Shown here: one piece after another, positions 36,215 through 46,070 of the stretch
How the letters are laid out: each line of letters opens with the position of its first letter
Position numbering within the stretch: position 1 is the stretch's first letter
NCBI GenBank assembly: GCA_964023205.1
Contig: OZ026843.1
Span: forward strand, 62,001-126,000
Direction of reading: 5' to 3'
DNA: 64,000 nt
From: Lutraria lutraria
Taxonomy: Eukaryota; Mollusca; Bivalvia; Venerida; Mactridae
Notes under the pieces: model-generated
Seen by the model: only the letters and a program-made list of their open reading frames with translations
The model's database searches: none
What the model was told of the DNA's origin: nothing
Position numbers and translations under genes: made by a program

Positions 36215-36680
36215 ATAAAATCACATTCCTGTGTTATGGTGAGGCAGATATCTTCCTATGACCTGATAACAGCCATACTCAGCCTGGCTGAAAGAAAAGC
36301 CGCACAAGAAAATAGGTCTTATCTAAATAGCGTAAATATACAGATGTACCTAGTATATTTCCTCAATTAAGTGTGTTGGACCGAAATATATATCAAATCA
36401 TATAACTGTAACCACATGCAAAGAGTCATGTATTTAAAAAGTGTACAGTAAAACAGATATTCAAATTAAACGTTCCGCGTATCCGCTGTTATCCAATGAA
36501 ATAGCGCGTCTACGTGTTGCTGTATTGCATTCTAAAGTATCCTGTTTCCAAAAAATAGTTTTTCACTTTCGGTGCATAGTCTACCATCGATATATGTGTT
36601 TTGTGCCTTTTTGACATGATCTTGACATTACAGGGCCAATTCTTATCTATTCGTATTGATTTACACTTTACACAAAATGT
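36215..36680. repeat. Dispersed repeat family, diverged fourth copy
   Basis: Matches 11466-11960 with many changes: CAGATGTACCTAGTATATTT, TAACTGTAACCACATGCAAA, TTATCCAATGAAATAGCGCG and TGTGTTTTGTGCCTTTTTGA. No coding capacity. Confidence 0.5.
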
Positions 36681-37506
36681 TGGGTAACCTGCGGAGGTCT
36701 AATGTTCAAAATGTAACAATTCGAGTCGCTAAATATGAACGTAAAATACTGCTTATGGGCTTAAAATAATAGTTTTAGAGATTTGCAATTATTTTAATAT
36801 CACGTCTGAATCTCGTACAAATTCGGGTTAACTACAGATTAACTATTTTTAATCATATATCATTGTGTCACGGTCTTTTTATTTAGTTACCTTGACTGCG
36901 TTTGATGTGGTAATGAACTGTTGTGTTAAAATTAGTAGTATTGATATTGACATTTACTGTTACTTATGTGTTGTTCACTTTTTGTGCATTACAAAGAGTT
37001 CTTTATGCAGTTTCATTAATTGTCTTAATTTAATGTGCTGTTAACCTATTCAATGAAAGTTTTCTTCTTTTTAAATGCTAAAAGACTAGTAAAGCGTACG
37101 CCCTTCTCCAGTGTAAAACACATACATCAATTGCATTATGTTAAGGTTAAGTCGGTCCGTTAGTATAAAAAATCGAAAATATATGCATGGGTATGAATAT
37201 GGATACATTTCTATTTTTTGCTTCGTATGGAAAAAATCATCTTCCGACAGTACTTTGATTGATATTCGTTCCTTCTTTATGAAGCCGCATAGCTTCGTTT
37301 ATTTTCAAATTTTATATCATAATTTAGGTCTTAAGAAACAAAAGCTTCTACATAAAACATGAATGAATGCATATATGAACATAAGGTAAATACGAAGAAA
37401 AAAGTATCGATATTCAAATAAAAGATTGAAATTTTCTGGGAAAGAACCGTATGTGTGAGAATTATGATGACTTTTATACATAAATGCGCGCGCATTTTTG
37501 GGGGAA
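36681..37506. other. AT-rich spacer containing a short dispersed repeat
   Basis: The segment at 37146-37262 is the second copy of the repeat at 34256-34375. No gene recognised elsewhere in the interval. Confidence 0.45.
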
Positions 37507-37850
37507 ATTGACTGACAATGACTTATGGACAACTAATTGAGATCTAGCCCTAACCCTTAAACCTTGTAAATGGTACCCTTAAAATTGTCACATAATTTCA
37601 CGACCAAAAATCTAACTATGCCATTTACATAGAAATCTAACCGAGATATACCTCTCGATATGTAACTCAGGTCCCTTAAAATCCCCTATATCTCCCCTTT
37701 TGGGGGGGTGTGGCTGGCAATGACTTATACAGAGCTAATTGAGATCTAACCCTAACCCGAAAACCTTGTAAATGTTACCCTTAGAATTGTCACATATTTT
37801 CACGACTAAAAAATTACCTCGTCAGGATAGCTGCACACCCCCCCCCCCCC
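37507..37850. repeat. Two direct repeats of about 110 bp and a C tract
   Basis: CAATGACTTATGGACAACTA with the following AATTGAGATCTAGCCCTAAC, ACCTTGTAAATGGTACCCTT and CACATAATTTCACGAC recurs about 210 bp later with a few changes. A run of about 14 C lies at about 37837-37850. No gene seen. Confidence 0.5.
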
Positions 37851-37954
37851 AGTAATATTTATATATAAGTATATATAAAATGTTAAAAAATATATCCGAG
37901 TCAAGCAAATTAATAATGAAAAATAACTAACATTCCATACGTATTATTATATTT

Positions 37955-38008
37955 CATTTGCCGACCGGTTTCGTCACTGACTCATCAGGGCATTAATAAT
38001 AAAATGGC
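37955..38008 (-). ncRNA. Hammerhead self-cleaving ribozyme, type I
   Basis: The minus strand has the whole catalytic core in order: GCC, CTGATGA, stem II GTC-AGT-GAC, GAAA, then CCGGTC and GGC. Helix I opens with GCC (37991-37989) paired to GGC (37962-37960), and a distal AT-rich helix (ATTATTA with TAATAAT) could add to it. The cleavage site GUC is predicted between 37963 and 37962. Helix III is only the palindrome ACCGGT with no loop, as in hammerheads thought to work as dimers, known from newt satellite DNA, Penelope-like elements and metazoan retrozymes. The other strand has no such motif. It probably marks a Penelope-like or retrozyme-type element, but no protein or partner repeat was found here. 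Confidence 0.75.
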
Positions 38009-39415
38009 GTCAAAAAATTGCCATGGCAAATTAGTCATTTAGTAAAATTAACATTAGGCTTAGACCAGGGCTCGCATTTATGAGGCATCATATTTTTTTA
38101 CAATAAAAAATCTGATCTGATATTTAAGCATGCACTTATTTTATCAAAGAAAATTAATAATTTTAATTTTAAAAAATGTTTTTAAGATATGTTGTTGCTA
38201 CAGAATTCCCGGTTTTTCATTTCTCTTAAATTATTAAAAATAAAAAGGAAGACAGTAATGTTTTCTTTGACGTTCGCGTCCATGCATGTGTTTGAATTTA
38301 AGAAATAAATCAATAATTCAGCGTAATACCATTTTATATTCCCCTCACCATGCAATATATGTGTTAAAATTTGCAAATTTGTCATGATGTCACTGATAAT
38401 GATAGCATTGTAATACCAACAATGAGTCCTGATAATAATTATCATATATGCAGAAGGGGTGGATCCAGGTTTTCAAACTAGGGGGCGTAATATTTATGAA
38501 CTGAATAATTGAATGCTATGATATGTTCCTTAGATAAGGACCCTAGATAAACCAATTAAGACACTATATAGCTCTGAAATCAGTCGAATCATGGATCATC
38601 AAGCAAGACACGCACTGCGCCCGCAGACATGATCTTTCATTGTTTTACATCGGTGTTTCATCAAATACGAGTAAAACAATGAAAGAAAGTGATATCATAA
38701 TGAATTTGACTTAGCTTGTTTTATTAAATTTAACGTTAGTTGTTAGTTGTTGGGTAGCTACAGCCAAGCTAAACATGTTAATTTTATAATAAAATAACCC
38801 TTAATGTACGCTTTATTATATTTATTCTGCTAATAATACGTTTTCTTTGAAAAGGTGAAAATTTAGTTACTTCTAGTTTTGTTAATATGCAGATAAGTAG
38901 ATTGTAAAATCCATTCTGTTTTATTTATTCTGATTTTTATCGAAACTGTTATTTAAACAGCGGCAGATCAAGGATTTCAGGGGCATAATATTAAAGAAAG
39001 TAGGCGTTTTCATTGAATGATTTTTCATTTCTTTAGGGGAGGGGGCTGAATCCGCATGTGTTAAATAACTAGTTTATATTTCATCGAGTATAAATTCAGA
39101 TAAATATAACATCCCTTTTTTATAGATAAACTGCAAAAAGTCTGTGATTGAACCACTAAGCCTAACAACCTTTTTTTAGCTTAAAATATAAGTTCGATGT
39201 TAATTATCATAGTAAAATATGACATGTCTACAGATAATACATGCGCCTGGCATAATTCCCATCATTGTTTTACTAACTTAAATACCATGTAGTAATAAAA
39301 TCCAATACAGGTCATGGTTCAGTGAGCTAATTATATATATTGCACTTAAACAGTCAGTATTCAAGGGGCACAACGTACAGTAACAGTTATGTACTGTAAG
39401 CGAGAGAAATTGCTG
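38009..39415. other. AT-rich interval without recognisable genes
   Basis: No supported exon or transposon protein. The part upstream of the ribozyme on the minus strand could belong to its element, but I cannot place its ends. Confidence 0.4.
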
Positions 39416-39632
39416 TTTACTTCCAACATGGCGGATTTATGTGTAATTTTGGAAGAATTTGACAACGTTTTAGCTGGTAAGTAAAAATCACAGTCGAACT
39501 TTTAACATTGGATAGAGAAATGATTTCTAAAAATATTTCTAAAGTGTGAAGCTGTAAATAAATTTACTTACCAGCTAAAACGTTGTCAAATTCTTCCAAA
39601 ACTACACATAAATCCGCCATGTTGGAAGTAAA
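39416..39632. repeat. Inverted repeat, 70-bp arms, carrying an exon-like unit
   Basis: Arms 39416-39485 and 39563-39632 are reverse complements with a single mismatch seen, separated by 77 bp. Each arm contains ATGGCGGATTTATGTGTA through AGCTGGTAAGTAAA, which looks like a first coding exon with donor. The right arm directly abuts the 5' end of the LINE at 39633. A transcript through both arms would form a long hairpin. Confidence 0.75.
39428..39476 (+). CDS. Possible first coding exon, 16 codons
   Basis: The ATG context is CCAACATGG, a good start context, and the frame MADLCVILEEFDNVLA ends at a strong GTAAGT donor after one base of the next codon (phase 1). A TGGCGG start is common at real animal first exons. 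No second exon was found downstream before or after the LINE, so it may be a gene fragment. The inverted copy differs by one residue (VVL for VIL). Confidence 0.35.
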
Positions 39633-41750
39633 TACCAATAAATACTGATAAAATTAACAATCTGTCAACTGAAATATGTAGATTAATGTCTGTAGAAGAC
39701 AGCTGGAACCTACTAAAAACTGGGATCAACACAGCCCTCGACACTGAAGTTCCGTCCAAACTATCATCCAACAAACACAATCACCCATGGATTACCCATG
39801 GCCTAAAAAAGAAAATCCGGAAAAAAACATAAACATCAAGCAGCGAAGAAATCAAACAGAACGGAAGACTGGGAAAAGTACAAAACCCACAAAAGTGCGA
39901 CCCAACAACAACTCAGAAATGCACACTGGACTTATGTCAATGAATCACTTTCCAAAAACATGGAGGAAGGAAACAATAAACCGTTTTGGAAATATATCAA
40001 GTATATAGTCGGAGTAGCTGGACTCAAACGCAATGGAACCCTCCAACAAGACAGCAAAACAAAAGCGGAGATACTGAACGATCAATTTAAATCAGTATTC
40101 ACCAAAGAAAGTCAAAATCCTCGACAGCCAAACTTGAATGAACCTCAGTACCAACAGATTAACAACCTCGATATTTCAACAACAGGTGTAGAAAAACTTC
40201 TAAATAAACTGAACATCAATAAAGCCAGCGGACCTGATAACATACCAAATAGAATCCTATGTCATTGCTCAAAGGAACTCGCTCCGGCAATAGCTCACAT
40301 ATTCCGTTTAAGTTTATCAACAGGCACATTACCATCTGATTGGAGAAATGCAAACATCTCGCCAATCTTCAAAAAAGGAAGTCGCCACGAACCAAGCAAC
40401 TACCGTCCCGTCTTACTGACAAGTGTATGCTGCAAAACTCTTGAGCATATAATCTGTCGCCACATTATGAATCACCTAGAAAATCATAAAATTCTAACAC
40501 CACTGCAGCATGGATTCCGAAGCGGACATTCCTGCGAAAGCCAACTGATTCTCACAATGGACGACATCATGAAAACATATGATAATAAGAAACAACTAGA
40601 CATGGTAATACTAGACTTCAGTAAAGCATTTGACACCGTACCACATTAAAACTATGGGATCCGAGGGGACATATTAGCTTGGATTACCTCTTTCTTGACA
40701 GAACGAAAGCAAAGAGTCATTGTTGAAGGGGAAGCGTCAGCAACATGCACCGTCGACTCGGGAGTACCCCCAAGGGACTGTACTGGGCCCTCTATTGTTC
40801 CTATGTCACATAAATGACCTCCCCAAGAGTGTCAAATCACAGGTGCGCCTGTTTGCAGACGACTGTTTACTTCACCGTCAAATCACTTCATATGCAGACC
40901 ATCTTGCTTTACAAAAGGACTTAATCAGCCTGCAAGAATGGGCAGACAACTGGGGAATGAAATTCAACACGACCAAATGCTACGTTATGTCAATACATCG
41001 CTCGAAAACCCCATCTATCTTCCACTACACTTTAAATGGTCACATATTGAAACAAGTACAGGACAATCCTTACCTTGGAGTGCAAATCAGTGACAACTTA
41101 AAATGGACAACCCATGTAAACAAAATGTGCAATAGAGCTAGCAGCATTCTGGGATTTATAAGACGGAACCTGAAGCACAGTAACAAGAACTTCAAAGAAC
41201 AGGCTTACATCTCCCTCGTTCGTTCGATCCTGGACTATTCGAGCAATGTATGGGATCCCCACCTCCAAAAGGACATAGAGTTGAAGACGTGCTGCCAGAT
41301 TTGTATGTGATGACTCTCGAACAAAAAGCAGAGTAACAGACATAATGAGTCAGCTAGGATGGAAGACACTGAAGGAGCGTCGACGAGACCAACGCCTATC
41401 ATTCTTCCACAAGATCATCCATGACCTGGTGGTCGTCCCCGCTAATGATATCCTGGAACTCAACCAACGTCAACAAAGACATTCAAATTCAAAATCGGTG
41501 GTACAAAAAGCAAGTAACACTGATACTTACAAATACTCTTTTGTGCCTCAAACTATCCGTGACTGGAACTTGTTACCAGACTCAATAGTGTCTATTGATA
41601 AAAATAAACAATTCAAAAGTGCTCTTTCGTACTATATATCGAATTCGCACCATTAACATCCGTAACACCAAGTCGCACATACAACTCGAAGACTTTTGCT
41701 CATTAGTGAGATACTTTCGAGGAATCCATACAGATACAGATACAAACATG
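39633..41750 (+). mobile_element. LINE-D: jockey/CR1-like LINE, 5'-truncated
   Basis: Starts inside the region between endonuclease and reverse transcriptase (HPWITHGLKKKIRKK near 39785) and runs through the whole reverse transcriptase and C-terminal region to a (GATACA)-like tail at about 41725-41745. Its protein type (SGPDNIPNRIL, NYRPVLLTS, VILDFSKAFDTVPH, LFADD) belongs to the jockey/CR1/L2 side of non-LTR elements and differs from the other LINEs here. The 5' end joins the inverted repeat arm at 39632. Confidence 0.75.
39645..41656 (+). pseudogene. LINE-D reverse transcriptase, broken
   Basis: In order: linker (39645-39960), fingers with SGPDNIPNRIL, palm with AFDTVPH, then a stop at 40647-40649. 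The same frame continues as YGIRGDILAWITSFLTERKQ, with a few residues lost around the stop. A one-base gain in the C run at 40767-40771 shifts GVP into the frame that carries QGTVLGPLLF and the catalytic LFADD (40852-40863), YLGVQISDNLKW and LDYSSNVWDPHL. A further shift near 41300 leads to the last segment (41345-41656) ending DSIVSIDKNKQFKSALSYY. The number of lesions shows it is inactive. Confidence 0.8.
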
Positions 41751-41882
41751 TAAGCCTGAAATTTTAGCATAATTTTTTTAAATTTTAATTTATGGTGTTA
41801 GTCAAAGATTTCTCAGATCCATCAAGTGTCGTATCGTCAGCGTATTGTGATATTAAAAATGCATAACCATTTATCTTAAAGT

Positions 41883-42433
41883 TTACTCCTGTATAGTTTT
41901 ATCGTTCTTGATTAGTAATGCTAAGATCTCAGCACATATTATAAAAAGATATGGGGATAATGGGTCGCCTTGCCTGCAACCCCGATGTATAAAAAGCCAG
42001 TCTGATAGATGTCCATTAACTATCACACATGATTGTATATTTTTTATAAAATACTTTAATCCATGTTTTAATGTTATCTCCCAAATTAAATAGATCAAGT
42101 GTTTTTCCATGAATTTCCAAGATATCGAATCAAAAGCCGTTGCGAAATCTATTAACAGTAGCATCGAAGGTATTTGCATTTGTTCCGTATGATATCGTAA
42201 ACTAACCTAACATTCTCTCCGATGAACCGTCCAGATAGAAAACCAGTTTGATCGTCACTAATTATGCCAGGAATACAGGTTATAATACATTGTTTTAAGG
42301 AAGTAGATAACTCTCCAGTAGAAAAAGCATAATTTATCGCCCTAACAAGAAACTGTCCTAATTTCGACCAAAACACTTTGTAGAATGCAGCCGTAAATCC
42401 TGAACTTCCGGGCGATGAGTTTTTCGCTTTCAC
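41883..42433 (-). pseudogene. LINE-E reverse transcriptase core, truncated
   Basis: Two overlapping frames cover fingers and palm: 42433-42152 with SPGSSGFTAAFYKVF and DDQTGFLSGRFIGEN, and 42179-41883 with LLIDFATAFDSISWKF (palm Asp), SCVIVNGHLSDWLF and GCRQGDPLSPYLFIICAE. A frameshift joins them near 42165. The second catalytic motif (F/YADD) and thumb are absent downstream, so the copy ends in the palm domain. Confidence 0.75.
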
Positions 42434-42522
42434 TTACTGTCTTAACTGAATGTCTAGGAAAAATATTAATATTTTCACATTCATGATATGAATAAAGTTT
42501 TTTGTAATGCCTGTCAGTTTCT

Positions 42523-45173
42523 CATGCGGAACATTTCTGTAACTTGGCCGGTCTTATCGGCGAAATTGTCTCCCTTGAAAACGTCTTATCGATCACTCCG
42601 ATAACGTTTATCGATAAACTGATTTATTATAGATTTATATAGGAGCTGAATGGCTTAACACTAATAACTTGTTTATAACATTAAATGAGAAAATTTTATA
42701 ACCTCGTGAAGTAATCTTCATTCTCTGCACTTTATTTCAATATAATTTTTATTAATGTGGTATGTGAACTTATTGCTTCCATTTTCGTTTGAAGTTGGTG
42801 ACTATCGTTCGTTCATAATTCTATATGAAAACTGTCAAAATACTCTTAAACCTCGTTTTTGACAGGCCATAAAGTTGTTTTTTACTAAGATGACATTTTT
42901 TATAACCTCGTGAAGTATTCTGTGGTGTCCAAGCTTTATTACAATATATTTTTTAAGAAATTTGAAAATGTGGAAATTGCTTCCAATTTAGTTTGAAAAT
43001 GGAGATATTCGCGTTCAGGCGCGCGTTTTCGTATATATATTGTAATAAGTACATGTACAGTAGTCGATGTAGCAACTACCGAATTAGTTATTGTTATTAT
43101 GACCTTTCATACATTTACCACGTGACTAATTGTTGAAATTGCTTTATCAGGTGTATAATTTAAGTCGGTATATTTTTACCGTATTACAAAAACTGCTAAT
43201 TTTTAGCAAACTGTTCGATAATTCAATAACTCGATACATATTTATTTTCTTAATCAGGTTTATATAAGCGGGTCTAAAAACTCAAAATATAACCATGGCT
43301 ACTTTTCGGTCACCCTGTGAATATAAATATATCGATGACAAATTAATAAATGAAGACAGACAGTTTTATTGAGAAAACACCTGGTGAAGGTGAAATGAAA
43401 TGATTTTCTCGTGCATGTTTTACCGGAAACATATTCTGTAGAAAGGATTATCTTCAGAAAATATGCATGTATGTAAGTCCTTGTTATTTATCACGCTTTA
43501 TAAAACTACGATTTGTTTAAACTTTTCCAGTCGTGAGCTTGCTGGGTCAGAAACATAGATTAAGTGATTTTATAAACTCAGAAGTATATTCCAATTATTC
43601 TTTAAAGCCCAATTGATTTTGAATGTAGTAAATCAAAACAATAGATAAATTGATAATAAAATATAAGAAATATGTTTTATTCGAACCAATTTCGATGTAC
43701 AATATTTTACACAATGCCTTTTTAGTATCATCTAGTAAAAATGTTGTCAAATGCTTTTTCTTATTTTTTTGCAATTTCATTGAAAAAATACCGTGCTATA
43801 TTTCTATAATTATGTACTTTTTGATTAAAAAGAATATTAAGAAAATGCATTCGTGTGGATACGTTTTATTATCTGATACAGCTATGGCTAAAGCCTCTGA
43901 CCACTTTTATGACAGATGATATACAATTAACAGGATGTTACGTAGTATTTATTGATTTTATTTTTTATTGCTCATTCATGCAGTATTGGCCGGGTATTAA
44001 AATTGACATGCAATGTTTGATATACGTCATTTCAAATTAAATGCCAAATTATTATTATCAATATTATTATTGAACGTGCCGTTTTAACTTTTAAATATCC
44101 CAAAAGTTTTACCAATACAGTTCTACTAGGACAGTAACCAATAAATATCTAAATTTAAAAACATTGAACAGCTCCTATTTAAGTGGCCCCAAAAGCAACA
44201 GGAGGTATATACTCTTAATTGTTTAATTGCCCTATTATCTGTCTAATCATGTCTGGTCACGGTCAGCTTAGTGTCTGGTTAAAAGATTTATATTGATAAT
44301 TAGTTTATGAAAAACGTTTGTTGTTTTCATAGCACATACAACAAATTATATTGAATACTGATATAATTAAAAAAATATATTTTCAGGGTTTCCAATATCT
44401 TGTTTGCCTTACTTAGCACATTCATTAGAGACCGTGTCCCAACATCGAGTTGGATCTGGTCGGGCAATAAGAAACTCAATGTCAGTTTGACTTGTCCCGA
44501 GCTGTGTTAAAACATGCATTTTTTAGAAATGTGAAGGTTGAAAAATTAACCGTGCCCGTGGAAAAACTCGACATATTTTTTTGCCGAACGATTGAATTTT
44601 TTAATTATACGTTCATATAATTATTTCCTTTAGTAGTGTGAAACAGGGATGCTATAATATTATATCCCTGTGTGAAATGAATGTATATACACGTATAGAA
44701 CTGTGTTCTGTAAGGTGTTTGATTCCGAGAAATCAAAATATATTACTGCTGTAATATTTCATCTAATATGTACTTTCCTTGATCTTATATAAAGTCATTA
44801 AATTGGAATCAAACAACATCAGTTTACTGCTGGTTTGTCAATGTTATTCACATCAGTATTCATTTAAAGATCAACATTAAAATATGGAATTATGTATTTC
44901 AAAAAACAAAAATATGACATTTTTCTTTTAATTATTGTGTTGAAGACCATGATCCTTCCCCCACGTGAGAAAAATAATACTCTCAAATTCCCTAAACTCG
45001 GATCGCACAGAAACGACCAGGAGATATAGATCTCGGTTTAACGCTAAATAATCCATATTCGATAAGAATCAATAATTGGCGTAAAGGGAAACAACTAGTT
45101 TATCACACAGGTAAAAAATCAATAACGACAGGAGTTGTCTTTTCATAGGAAAATAGCGTCAATGTTCCGCATG
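42523..45173. mobile_element. CATG element copy 1: 2.65 kb, no target duplication, T|T insertion
   Basis: Begins CATGCGGAACATT and ends AATGTTCCGCATG, a 13-bp perfect inverted pair. It sits between T (42522) and T (45174) in LINE-E. Removing exactly this segment rejoins the LINE frame as NDIIKETDRHYKKLY with no duplicated base. T-T insertion without duplication is characteristic of Helentron/Helitron2-type elements. A second copy in the opposite orientation lies at 60051-62769. Only short frames occur, two of which are kept in both copies (43595-43780 minus, 43855-44040 plus). An internal segment (44160-44290) resembles the LINE 5' UTR. It is non-autonomous and its family is not identified. 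Confidence 0.75.
44644..44670. repeat. Palindrome CAGGGAT...ATCCCTG inside CATG element copy 1
   Basis: CAGGGATGCTATAATATTAT is followed by ATCCCTG. The outer 7-bp arms are perfect and the AT-rich core is partly self-complementary. It is conserved in the inverted copy at 60588-60614 and related to the palindrome at 6508-6534. Confidence 0.55.
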
Positions 45174-46070
45174 TTTATTATGTCATTTTGATTTTGTAGA
45201 AGTTAACCATCCTTAGACATCAAAGAGTTCATTAATTTTGAATTAAGCATCTGTTATCTGGATGTTTTTTCGCCTTCTGAAATCCACTTTGAACAAGACC
45301 TTTGTAAAACACCCTGTAATCTTTTTGATCGGAGCTCAATTTATGCTGTTTTTTTTTCTCTTCGAAAGAGTCAAATTTAATGTGTTTGAGTTTTGAAGTT
45401 TAATTTTATTTTCTAATTGTTCTTTCAATACAATTTTCCTTCTTTTTCTTAAATGATGAATAAGCAATTGTTTTGCCCCGGATTTCCATAAGTAATGTTT
45501 CGAAAAATAACTTGTCGTCAATATCAAATACAATTTCGTTATCGTTTATTTCATCAATGGGTAAGTTTAAAGTTTGTTGATCAGATGAATATTGATTTCT
45601 TACATTCATGATAAGTTGGTTAATTTCAGTAACATATTGGAAATCTTTTAGGAGAGAATTATTAAACTTCCAATATGAGTTACCTCTTTTAAATCTAATT
45701 AAATCTAACGATAGAGTGATCTGTTGTATAGCCTGATATAATTTCTGCACTTTCGACATCAGTAAAAAAGATGACGTTATTAGAAATCAAGACGAGCTTT
45801 CTTCAAAGGATTTTTCTTCAACCAAGTGAATTTATGTGTTTCTGTGTTTAATTCTCGCCAACAGTCAGTACAATCATGTTCTATAAGCAGTTGTAATAAA
45901 GTTTCTCTCGCTCTGGGGTTATTTAAATTTACATAATTGTAACAATCCATTTCTGGATTTAAGACTAACTCACAAGTACTGACACACGAGTTACTTGAAT
46001 TTACAATGCTCCAAACCAACCCTAAATCACAGGAATTCAACACCTTGTGTTCTGTTGTTCCTCATTCAAT

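Larger units (their letters stand above)
41790..46070 (-). mobile_element. LINE-E: Tx1-like LINE split by a 2.65-kb element
   Basis: The 5' part (46070-45174) encodes the end of the endonuclease (CWRELNTETHKFTWLKKNP) and the linker (GNSYWKFNNSLLKDFQ, LMEIRGKTIAYSSFKKKKE, WISEGEK). The 3' part (42522-41790) encodes the reverse transcriptase: SSPGSSGFTAAFYKVFW, IISDDQTGFLSGRFIGENVR, LLIDFATAFDS and GCRQGDPLSPYLF. These are classic L1/Tx1 motifs. The two parts are separated exactly by the element 42523-45173. Sequence beyond GDPLSPYLF...AEILALL, including the FADD box, is missing. Confidence 0.75.

Noticed and set aside
41908..42093. 61-codon plus-strand frame in LINE-E
   Set aside because: Antisense to the clearly recognisable reverse-transcriptase palm.
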